A stretch of 64,000 nt of DNA. Source: Gammaproteobacteria bacterium HGW-Gammaproteobacteria-4 (GTDB lineage: Bacteria > Pseudomonadota > Gammaproteobacteria > Xanthomonadales > Xanthomonadaceae). Below the pieces are notes generated by a model. It had not been told where the DNA came from. It saw only the letters and a program-made list of their open reading frames with translations, and searched no databases. The stretch covers positions 1 to 64,000 of the forward strand of contig PGZC01000001.1 of NCBI GenBank assembly GCA_002839995.1. Direction: 5' to 3'. Both the position numbers and the translations under genes were made by a program. This document shows, piece after piece, positions 8,485-16,175 of the stretch; the first letter of the stretch is position 1; each line of letters begins with the position of its first letter.

Positions 8485-11367
8485 TCAGCGGTTGAATGAT
8501 CCGCTGCGATAACGCAGCGGTTGCTTGGACGCCGCGGCGAATTGCAACGCGGCGAACTGGGGATGCGATTTGTGATCCGGCGCGTCGACCCGTTGCAGGC
8601 TTACGCGCAGGTCGAACCACGCGGCCTGACCGGTCACCGGGTCGGCATTGGCATAGCTGCCGTCGGGCAAGCGGTCGTCGATCAGATGATTGAGCAAAAA
8701 GCCCTGCGCGCTTTCCGGCGCGTCGCGATCCAGACGCCAGGCGCCGCGCCGTTTGCCGATCGCGTTCCATGTCCACACCGTGTCGGGCTGGACATTGGCC
8801 GCGAGCCGCACCGGCACCACGATCCGGCTGTGCGGCGAGCTCAGCGCCACCCAATCGTTATCGCCAACGCCGAAGCGGGCGGCGGTATCCGGGTGCAGGT
8901 ACAGATAATTGCGGGTGGCGATCTGGCGCAGCCAGGCGTTCTGCGAGCCCCAGGCGTGGTACATGAACATGGGGCGCTGGGTGATGGCGCTGAGCGGGAA
9001 TTCGGCAGCGGTCTGGGCGCCCTCGAACGGTTCATACCAGATCGGCAACGGATCGAAATACTGCACCACCCGGGCGCGATGTTCCGGCGGCGGCGTGTGC
9101 GCGCCATGGCCCTGCCCGGCGAGGCGGAATTTCTGCAAGGTCTCGCAATACAGTTGCAAGGTGATCGGCTCGGCGCTGGCAATCAGGCCCATGCCCTGTG
9201 CCCAGTGCAGGTAATCGCGATTGGCCATCTTGTAGTAGCGGCCCGCGAGCGGCACTTCGGCGCGCCAGAAACCGCCGTTTTCGATGTAGCGCTTGAGCTG
9301 GTCGGGGTTGGGCGCGCCCTTGCCGTGCTGGCTGCCATCGCCGCGCCAGCCGGCGAGCAGGCCGACGCCCGGCGCGCGTTCGTGGCGCACGATGTAATCG
9401 GCGTAATCGCGGTAGGTCGGCGAGCCGTCCGTGGTCACCATGTTCGGCAGCTTCAGCCGCGCGCCGAGATCCAGCAACACCGACTGAAAACCACGCACTT
9501 CGCGCGTGCCGCCGTCGCTTTCCGGCGCCAGCACCGGGTGCCGGATCGCATCGGCGACGCCATCGGCATCGGAGATCGGGCGATCCAGCAGCGAGATCGC
9601 GTCGAAGCGTTCGAGGTAGGTCGTGTCCGGCAGCACCAGGTCGGCATAGGCCACCATTTCCGAGGCATAGGCATCGGCGTAGATGATGTGCGGAATGCGG
9701 TACTCGCCGCTGGCGTGCTTGTCGGTGAGCCAATGCATGGTCTGCGTGGTGTTCATCGCCGAGTTCCAGCTCATGTTGGCCATGAACAGGAACAGGGTGT
9801 CGATCGGGTAGGGGTCGCCGGCCCAGGCATTGCGGATCACGGTATGCATCATGCCGTGCGCGGCCAGCGGATAGGCCCAGGAAAACGCATGGTCGATCCG
9901 GCGCGGCTGGCCGTGTTCGTCGACCAGCAGATCCTCCGGGCCGTGAATGAAACCCAGTGGCGCGGTCTCCAGCGAACCATCGGCGCGGCGGTTCTTGCCC
10001 GGCCGGTTGGCTGGCGGAATCGGTCGCGGATACGGCGGCTGGTAGCGGAAGCTGCCCGGCGTATCCACCGCGCCCAGCAGCAGTTGCAGCAGGTGCAACG
10101 CGCGGCAGGTGTGAAAGCCGTTGGAATGCGCACTGATCCCACGCATCGCGTGCATCGCCACCGGCCGGCCGATCATTTCCGCGTGCTCCACGCCATGCGT
10201 GTCGGTCCAGCGGATCGGCAGGCGCAGATTGCTGTCGAACGCCGCCTGCGCCAACTCCTGCGCCAGCCGGCGGATGGTGTCGGCCGGCACCCCGCAGCGC
10301 GCGGCCACCGCGTCGGGCGCGTACTGCGGGTCGAGGTAACGCTCAACCACGAGGTGCAATGCGGGCACCGCCAGGCGGCCATCGGGCAGGGTGTATTCGC
10401 CGACCACCAGCGGTGCAATGCCGGTGCGATCCGCAGGCACGAACTGTGGCGCACGGCCTTCGCTCCCCTCTCCCACCGGGAGAGGGGTTGGGGGTGAGGG
10501 TTCGGGTACTCGTATTGCACACAACTCGCGGCCCTGTTCATCACGCGCAAACAGGCCATCGTCGCTGGCGCCCGGCGCGCGGATCACCAGCCAGTGCGCA
10601 TTGGTGTAGCGCACCAGATAATCCAGATCGATGCGATCGCAGCGCAGCAGTTCGTGAATCAGCGCAAACGCCAGCAGGCCATCGGTGCCGGGACGAATGC
10701 CCACCCATTCATCGGCAATCGCGCCATAACCGGTGCGCACCGGATTGATCGCCACGATCTTGGCGCCGCGTGCCTTGAGCTGGCCCAGGCCGAGCTTGAT
10801 CGGATTGGAATCGTGGTCCTCGGCCACGCCCCACAGCATCAGGTAGCGGGTGTGCTCCCAGTCGGGTTCGCCGAACTCCCAGAAACTGCCGCCCAGCGTG
10901 TACAGCCCGCCGGCAGCCATGTTGACTGAGCAAAACCCGCCGTGCGCGGCGTAATTGACGGTACCGAATTGCTGCGCCCACCAGCCGGTCAATGCCTGGC
11001 TCTGGTCACGGCCGGTGAAGAAAGCCAGCTCATCGGGATTGCGTTCGCGGATCGCGCCCAGCCAGCCGGCAGCAATCGACAGCGCCTCGTCCCACTCGAT
11101 CTCGCGGAACTCGCCGGCGCCGCGTTCACCGACGCGCAGCAGCGGCTTCTTCAGCCGTGCCGGCGAGTAGTGCTGCATGATCCCGGCCGCGCCCTTGGCG
11201 CACAGCACACCGCGATTCACCGGGTGCGCCGGATTGCCCTGGATGTAGCGCAGCCGGCCATCCTTCAGCCACACCTTGATGCCACAGCGGCAGGCGCACA
11301 TGTAGCAGGTGGTGGTCTTCACACTGTCGCCGGGCGAGGGCGACAGATTGAGCGTGGGCTCGGACAT
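8485..11367 (-). CDS. soeA: Molybdopterin oxidoreductase, SoeA-like sulfite dehydrogenase catalytic subunit
   Basis: 960 residues of the DMSO reductase superfamily. The N-terminal Fe-S motif is Cys21-x2-Cys24-x3-Cys28...Cys56, followed by Mo-bis-MGD domains and a C-terminal molydopterin-binding domain (HPDTAARFGVGDNDWVALSS). HGGFCSVN near residue 140 would supply a Cys ligand to Mo. There is no Tat signal, so the enzyme is cytoplasmic. The TTTCYMCACRCGIKV start and VNRGVLCAKGSAGI-like block recall Allochromatium SoeA, which oxidises sulfite to sulfate. A thiosulfate or polysulfide reductase role cannot be excluded. A repeat-derived insert interrupts residues about 287-305. Confidence 0.82.
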   Translation of the reverse strand: MSEPTLNLSPSPGDSVKTTTCYMCACRCGIKVWLKDGRLRYIQGNPAHPVNRGVLCAKGAAGIMQHYSPARLKKPLLRVGERGAGEFREIEWDEALSIAAGWLGAIRERNPDELAFFTGRDQSQALTGWWAQQFGTVNYAAHGGFCSVNMAAGGLYTLGGSFWEFGEPDWEHTRYLMLWGVAEDHDSNPIKLGLGQLKARGAKIVAINPVRTGYGAIADEWVGIRPGTDGLLAFALIHELLRCDRIDLDYLVRYTNAHWLVIRAPGASDDGLFARDEQGRELCAIRVPEPSPPTPLPVGEGSEGRAPQFVPADRTGIAPLVVGEYTLPDGRLAVPALHLVVERYLDPQYAPDAVAARCGVPADTIRRLAQELAQAAFDSNLRLPIRWTDTHGVEHAEMIGRPVAMHAMRGISAHSNGFHTCRALHLLQLLLGAVDTPGSFRYQPPYPRPIPPANRPGKNRRADGSLETAPLGFIHGPEDLLVDEHGQPRRIDHAFSWAYPLAAHGMMHTVIRNAWAGDPYPIDTLFLFMANMSWNSAMNTTQTMHWLTDKHASGEYRIPHIIYADAYASEMVAYADLVLPDTTYLERFDAISLLDRPISDADGVADAIRHPVLAPESDGGTREVRGFQSVLLDLGARLKLPNMVTTDGSPTYRDYADYIVRHERAPGVGLLAGWRGDGSQHGKGAPNPDQLKRYIENGGFWRAEVPLAGRYYKMANRDYLHWAQGMGLIASAEPITLQLYCETLQKFRLAGQGHGAHTPPPEHRARVVQYFDPLPIWYEPFEGAQTAAEFPLSAITQRPMFMYHAWGSQNAWLRQIATRNYLYLHPDTAARFGVGDNDWVALSSPHSRIVVPVRLAANVQPDTVWTWNAIGKRRGAWRLDRDAPESAQGFLLNHLIDDRLPDGSYANADPVTGQAAWFDLRVSLQRVDAPDHKSHPQFAALQFAAASKQPLRYRSGSFNR
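10463..10502. repeat. Palindromic repeat inserted in frame inside soeA
   Basis: CCCCTCTCCC (10465-10474) and GGGAGAGGGG (10478-10487) form a perfect 10-bp stem with a 3-nt loop, followed by a G-rich tail. This palindrome is a widespread dispersed repeat in high-GC proteobacteria. Here it is read through as a Pro-rich segment (EPSPPTPLPVGEGSEG) without breaking the frame. Confidence 0.8.
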
Positions 11368-11519
11368 CGGGGTTTCATGACCGTCGGGCGCGGGCTCACA
11401 GTGTAGTGGCGCACGGCGTTTGCCGCCTAATCACCTTTGTGCCGGCGCCGGTGGCGTGCGGGGCATAAGCGCGTGTGGATAAACCCTGTCACTACGGCGT
11501 TCGGCTTCAAGCCCCTCTC

Positions 11520-11825
11520 TTGAACGCGAGCAAACCCGTATCGGCCCATGCCTTGAAGTCTGACCTCAAGCGCGTGGACTCGCACAAAATCCAAGCGAGC
11601 GAGTACCAGGATCTTCCGGAACTGACGGAGACCATGCTCAAACGCGGCACGGTCAAGCGCGCTGGCCGGCCACGTGCAACCAATCCGCGGCGTCAGGTCA
11701 CGATTTGTCTCCCGGAATCAGTGTTGGCCGCATGGAAGGCCACGGGCCCGGGTTGGCAAACGCGCATGGCTGAGTTGCTTGGGGAACCTCTGAATAAGCC
11801 ACATCTGGCGTCATTGCGAGCGTAG
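11520..11825 (+). CDS. Orphan BrnA-like antitoxin with repeat-derived C-terminus
   Basis: The middle of this about 101-residue protein matches BrnA-family antitoxins: a DLPELTETMLKRGTVKRAGRPR segment followed by a ribbon-helix-helix-like block ending in WKATGPGWQTRMAELL. BrnA normally neutralises the ribonuclease BrnT and represses its operon. No brnT is present; only about 100 bp separate this gene from soeA. The last residues (GEPLNKPHLASLRA) and the stop codon come from the MITE-like repeat that starts at 11781. The start is uncertain: TTG at 11520 suits the family, and GTG at 11475 would add 15 residues. It is probably a decaying gene. Confidence 0.6.
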   Translation: MNASKPVSAHALKSDLKRVDSHKIQASEYQDLPELTETMLKRGTVKRAGRPRATNPRRQVTICLPESVLAAWKATGPGWQTRMAELLGEPLNKPHLASLRA

Positions 11826-11877
11826 CGAAGCAATCCAGCGTCTTGATTCTCCAAGTATTTCTGGATTGCCACGTCGC
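11781..11877. repeat. MITE-like dispersed repeat, copy b
   Basis: Begins GGGAACCTCTGAATAAGCC and carries the TCATTGCGAG, GCAATCCAG and GGATTGCCACG blocks. Its central part is the reverse complement of copy a (GCGTCTTGATTCTCC against GGAGAATCAAGACGC). It overlaps the 3' end of the BrnA-like gene. Confidence 0.8.
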
Positions 11878-12094
11878 GCCTCAGGGATCGGGGTTCATCG
11901 CGCGCAGCCGCAATCCTGTTCGAGGGTAAGACAAGCCCGGTTAGAGGGCTGCCTGATACCCCCGTGACCGATGCCCAGACGAAGTCCATGGCACCCACTT
12001 TTTGAGCGTTGTGGTGCCTGAATAAGTGGGTGATGTCCAATATCCAATCTGCTCGAACGCGGCGATCTGAATCTGGTGACGGGGGCGACGTGCC

Positions 12095-12286
12095 GTTATC
12101 GCGGCGCAGGGCGAGACCATGGGGCGGCCGGACGTGATCGGCGTCAGCCTGAGTCGTCAGAACGATGGCAGTGTTTGCGTGCGGATTACCGGCGACGCGG
12201 TGATCGCGCGGCGCGTGGCGGTGACCTTTGGCATGCAGCCCGCCCATGACCAAGGCGGCGCAAACGGCATCGTTGCCGATTCATAG
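12095..12286 (+). pseudogene. C-terminal remnant of a PhzF-family protein
   Basis: An open stretch without a start reads VIAAQGETMGRPDVIGVSLS and continues to a stop at 12284. This resembles the end of PhzF-type epimerases/isomerases (QG-x2-GRP followed by a short beta strand pair). The first two thirds are absent. The DNA from 11878 to 12094 shows only a 9-bp inverted repeat (11992-12000 with 12024-12032) and no gene. Confidence 0.5.
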
Positions 12287-12341
12287 CTAATTATTCAATG
12301 TATACTCGAAAATAGATATAAACAGGTATAGATTGGTACAT

Positions 12342-13535
12342 ATGGACCCGATCAAGAATCCTTTTTCCCCCGGTGCGGGATCGCCACCTCCCGAGTTGGT
12401 GGGGCGGGAGCCGGTACTTGAACAGGCTCGTATCCTGTTGGGGCGAACCTTGGCAGGTCGTTCCGAAAAAAGCCTGCTGTTGACCGGCCTGCGCGGGGTT
12501 GGCAAAACGGTGCTGCTGAACGAGATTCAACGTATGGCCAGCGCATCGGGTTATCGGACGATCGAAGTCGAAGCCCACGAGGACAAGCACATGGGGCCGC
12601 TGCTCGCGCCCAGTCTTCGTCGGCTTCTCTACGATCTGGATCGCCTGGCCGGCGCTGGCGACAAAGTCAAACGCGGGCTTGCGGTGCTGCGCAGCTTCAT
12701 CTCGGGAATCAAGCTGACCGTCGGTGAAGTGGACATCGGGTTGGACATCGAGCCCGAACGAGGCGTGGCCGACAGCGGCGATCTGGAAATCGACTTGCCG
12801 ATCCTCTTCATGGCGGTTGCCGAGGCGGCCGCCGAACGCAAAAGCGCCATCGCGCTGCTGATCGATGAAGTGCAGTATTTCAACCAGAAGGAACTGGGTG
12901 CGCTGATCATGGCGATGCACAAGGTGCAGCAGCGCCAGTTGCCGCTGGTATTGATTGGTGCCGGCCTGCCCATTTTGCCGGGCCTCGCGGGCGAGTCGAA
13001 GTCCTACGCGGAGCGGTTGTTCAGTTTTCCCCCTGTTGGGGCGCTGGCCGAAGCCGATGCGAACAAGGCCTTGCAGGATCCCGCACAAGCGGCTGGCGTC
13101 AGCTTCGACACCGCAGCATTGGCAGAGATTTTCAGGATGACTCAGGGCTATCCGTATTTTCTGCAGGAGTGGGGCTACCAGACATGGAATCGCGCGGTGG
13201 ATAGCCCTATCCGCGTCGATGTGGTGACCGGAGCGACACACGACGTGATCCGCCGCCTGGATGAAAACTTCTTTCGGGTTCGTTTTGACCGCCTGACTCC
13301 CAGCGAGAAAAAGTTTCTCCGCGCCATGGCTGAGCTGGGGCCTGAGTCGCACCGCACCGGCGATATCGCCGCCAAGATGTCGGTGCAGGTAAACAGCCTT
13401 GGACCGGTGCGCGCCAAGTTGATCAGGAAGGGGATGATCTACAGTCCTGCCCATGGGGAAATGGCGTTTACCGTGCCGTTGTTCGACGAGTTCATGCGGC
13501 GCGCGATCCCGGACTTCAATCATTCAGGCCATTGA
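12342..13535 (+). CDS. AAA/Orc1-like ATP-binding protein
   Basis: 397 residues. An N-terminal AAA_16-type ATPase has LVGREPVLEQA, Walker A GLRGVGKT (about residues 46-53) and Walker B ALLIDEVQ (about 172-179). A C-terminal winged-helix region follows (GDIAAKMSVQVNSLGPVRAKLIRKGMI). Related single-gene ATPases occur in accessory DNA of many bacteria with no settled function; DNA binding is plausible. The ATG at 12342 is preferred to a TTG at 12333. The upstream 50 bp is unusually AT-rich and contains TATACT (12301-12306) and a TATAC...GTATA dyad, which may be its promoter and operator. Gene remnants lie on both sides. Confidence 0.72.
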   Translation: MDPIKNPFSPGAGSPPPELVGREPVLEQARILLGRTLAGRSEKSLLLTGLRGVGKTVLLNEIQRMASASGYRTIEVEAHEDKHMGPLLAPSLRRLLYDLDRLAGAGDKVKRGLAVLRSFISGIKLTVGEVDIGLDIEPERGVADSGDLEIDLPILFMAVAEAAAERKSAIALLIDEVQYFNQKELGALIMAMHKVQQRQLPLVLIGAGLPILPGLAGESKSYAERLFSFPPVGALAEADANKALQDPAQAAGVSFDTAALAEIFRMTQGYPYFLQEWGYQTWNRAVDSPIRVDVVTGATHDVIRRLDENFFRVRFDRLTPSEKKFLRAMAELGPESHRTGDIAAKMSVQVNSLGPVRAKLIRKGMIYSPAHGEMAFTVPLFDEFMRRAIPDFNHSGH

Positions 13536-13813
13536 CGGAGTCCCGACGAGGCCACCGCCTGAACAAGTGGGCGACCTGGGCTCCTACCCGTCATCGCGAG
13601 GGTCGCAGGCCCGTGGCGATCCAGCGTTGCTGTGCAATCGCTCGTCATTCGCGTCGCCGCTGTGCGGCTCGCTCGGTCAAACAGCGGCGCCTTTCCCCTG
13701 CGGCAGCCTGCGATGCTCGCCGCGCTTTACGGCGCGTAGTCGCACTCGGCCCGCGCATCCATGCGCTACATGCCTGCTTTTCCGTTTCATCCTACAGCAG
13801 CAAGGCACTACCG
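13536..13813. other. Non-coding stretch with degenerate repeat pieces
   Basis: Contains fragments resembling the dispersed repeats (GGGCTCCTACCCGTCATCGCGAG near 13578-13600, split here by decay) but no intact element and no convincing gene. Together with the HicB remnant and the DNA up to 14219 it forms 684 bp between two complete genes. Confidence 0.45.
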
Positions 13814-13939
13814 ATGCGGGCCGCGACGCGGGACGAATGCATCTCCAATGTCGCGCTCGCCCAGCGCCTTGGCATCTCGGAAGGCGCTGTAAGTAGCCTC
13901 GTCAACCCGGCCACGCTTCGCGCCTGGATGGCGTGGTGA
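13814..13939 (+). pseudogene. HicB-like antitoxin remnant (C-terminal HTH)
   Basis: A 41-codon open stretch reads ISNVALAQRLGISEGAVSSL, then VNPATL. This resembles the C-terminal helix-turn-helix of HicB antitoxins (SNxxLAxRLGxSExAVxxLVNP). The RNase-H-like N-terminal half and any hicA toxin are missing, and the tail after VNPATL is unrelated. It is likely debris of a toxin-antitoxin locus. No gene is seen from 13940 to 14219. Confidence 0.45.
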
Positions 13940-14219
13940 CGGCGTTGACTGCCATGTGCCATGGGTTTTGATCATCGAGGATCAAAGGGCAACGTGATTG
14001 CCTCGCGACGAAGCATCTGAGCGAGTCAGACGTCAAACCACGACTTGTGCGAGACGCATACGATGGACAATACGCGTGTCGTCGGGCGTCTCGGCATTCG
14101 TCGCCACGATGCTTCGTTCAGGCGCAAAATAGCCGGGCGAGCGGATTGCCGACCGACATGCCGCTCGACCGGAACGGCGACTGCCTCGCCCGCACTGGGC
14201 CCCATTCAAGGAGAAACGC

Positions 14220-15809
14220 ATGGTGAGCGCTGCACCCACTGAGCTGAAAAAGCGCGATGTCGTCAAGGTGCGTGTCGCCAGATCCGAGGATGCCGCTGCC
14301 ATGGCGGCGGTAGCGCGCGCCGCGTACGCAGCATGGCCGGCGGCCAATATCGCCAATGAACGCAATTTCGCGCTGCAGATATCCGCATTTCCCAATGGCC
14401 AGTTCGTCGCCGTTTCCGGCGCGTTGGTTGTCGGCTATGCCACCAGCCTGATCGTACAGATCGATGACCACAGCCCTTGGTACAACCACGCCGAGATGAC
14501 CGGCTTCGGCACCTTCAGCACCCACGACCCGGCCGGCAACTCGCTCTACGGCGCTGACATCGCCGTACACCCGGACTGGCAGGGAAAGGGCGTGGCGCAG
14601 TTGCTGTACCAGGCGCGGCGCACGTTGATGAAGCGCCACAACCTCAGTCAGGTCGTCGCCGGCGGGCGCATCCCGGGTTACGCGGCGTATCGCGGCAAAT
14701 TGACCGCCAAGGAATACGTGCAGAAGGTCGAGGACGGAGAACTGCGAGACGCCGCGCTCAACACCCATTTGCGTGCCGGCTACCGTGTGCAGGGTGTGCA
14801 TTATGGTTACCTGGAAGATCAGGAAAGCCTGGGCTACGCCACCCATCTGGTGATGCCCAACCCCGATTCGCAACCGCGCAAGCGTCTGATCGCCGGCGCT
14901 CCGATCCGTCGCACCGCGCGTCACGTGCGCGTGTGCGCGACCCAGTACGACCAACGCCGCATCGCCAGTTTCGAGGATTTTGCCGAGCAGATCGAATATT
15001 TTGCCAGCACCGCGGCCAGCTACGACAGTCATCTGCTGGTGTTCCCCGAGTACGTGACCGCGCAGCTGTTTTCCACCTTCGAACGCGGTATCACGTTGCT
15101 CGAGTCGGTGGCGCAACTGGCGGCACTGGAGGAGCGTCTCGATTCCCTGTTCCGCGACATCGCCATGCGCTACGGGCTTTATCTGGCCGGTGGTTCGACG
15201 CCAGTGCGCAACAATGGCGGCATGCGCAACAGCGCCCATCTCTACACCCCCAGCGGCGGCATCTACACGCAGGAGAAATTGCACATCACTCCGGCTGAAC
15301 GCGAGTACTGGGGCATCGCCCCCGGCGAGGGCATTCGCGTCTTCGAGACGCCGATCGGACGCATCGCGATCGTGATCTGCTACGACATCGAGTTCCCCGA
15401 ACTCACCCGCATGCTGGTCGAACACGGCGTCGACATCCTGTTGTGCCCATTCGCCACCGACGAACGCAAGAGCTACCTGAGGGTGCGCTACTGCGCGCAG
15501 GCGCGTGCGGTCGAAAACATGGTGTACGTGGTGCTGTCGGGCAACGTCGGCGGCCTGTCGCGCAGCCCGTCGATGTTCATCAACTTCGGTCAGGCGGCCA
15601 TCTGTACCCCCAGCGATTTCGCGTTTCCGATGAACGGTGTCGCTGCCGAGGGCATCGTCAACACGCAGACCGTGGTCATTGCCGATCTCGATCTGGGCGC
15701 TCTCGATATCCAGCGTCAATCGGCGTCGGTGCGTCCCCTGCTCGACCGCCGCCACGACCTGTACGAATTGCGGACCAAGGTGCCGGTCGAGCATATCGTG
15801 GTGGTGTAG
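14220..15809 (+). CDS. GNAT acetyltransferase / carbon-nitrogen hydrolase fusion
   Basis: 529 residues. Residues 1-210 form a GNAT N-acetyltransferase (acetyl-CoA loop near VHPDWQGKGVAQLL). Residues 235-525 form a nitrilase-superfamily amidohydrolase with the Glu-Lys-Cys triad visible as FPEY, QEKLHIT and VICYDIEFPE. This fusion is known in proteobacteria, but its substrate is not established; an amide is presumably hydrolysed and an amine acylated, or the reverse. AAGGAG at 14208-14213 is a good ribosome binding site for the ATG at 14220. It stands alone, with no obvious operon partner. Confidence 0.88.
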   Translation: MVSAAPTELKKRDVVKVRVARSEDAAAMAAVARAAYAAWPAANIANERNFALQISAFPNGQFVAVSGALVVGYATSLIVQIDDHSPWYNHAEMTGFGTFSTHDPAGNSLYGADIAVHPDWQGKGVAQLLYQARRTLMKRHNLSQVVAGGRIPGYAAYRGKLTAKEYVQKVEDGELRDAALNTHLRAGYRVQGVHYGYLEDQESLGYATHLVMPNPDSQPRKRLIAGAPIRRTARHVRVCATQYDQRRIASFEDFAEQIEYFASTAASYDSHLLVFPEYVTAQLFSTFERGITLLESVAQLAALEERLDSLFRDIAMRYGLYLAGGSTPVRNNGGMRNSAHLYTPSGGIYTQEKLHITPAEREYWGIAPGEGIRVFETPIGRIAIVICYDIEFPELTRMLVEHGVDILLCPFATDERKSYLRVRYCAQARAVENMVYVVLSGNVGGLSRSPSMFINFGQAAICTPSDFAFPMNGVAAEGIVNTQTVVIADLDLGALDIQRQSASVRPLLDRRHDLYELRTKVPVEHIVVV

Positions 15810-15928
15810 CCCGCCAGAAGCAGTGGATGTCCAATGTCGATGCGAATTGATTATTGATGACAACGGTGGCACGTGTCCCGGGCGGCTTATTTTCGACGCC
15901 AAAACGGCTGCTCTCGCCAAGAACGCCA

Positions 15929-16028
15929 AGGGATGCTCTGAACAAGCTGTCATTGCGAGGAGCGAAGCGACGCGGCAATCCAGAAATGTTCGGAAAAACA
16001 AAGAACTGGATTGCTTCGCTACGCTCGG
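15929..16028. repeat. MITE-like dispersed repeat, copy c
   Basis: Begins GGGATGCTCTGAACAAGC, identical to copy a over its first 35 bases, then diverges in the middle and ends GGATTGCTTCGCTACGC. It lies in the 366-bp gap between the GNAT-nitrilase gene and the TonB receptor; the remainder of that gap shows nothing recognisable. Confidence 0.8.
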
Positions 16029-16175
16029 GGTAAGCAAAAGAATGAGCGCAGACGACATCGGCAGGCTGGTCGCTGCATACCGTCAATAGCTTCCACCTCG
16101 ATGCTGATTGATTTCTTGGCGTTCTTGGCGAGAGATGCTTTTCCCGTACCCACACAATTGCCGAGGAGCCAACAC

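Noticed and set aside
8521-10497. 658-residue plus-strand open frame opposite soeA
   Set aside because: Antisense shadow of the molybdoenzyme, with no recognisable motif.
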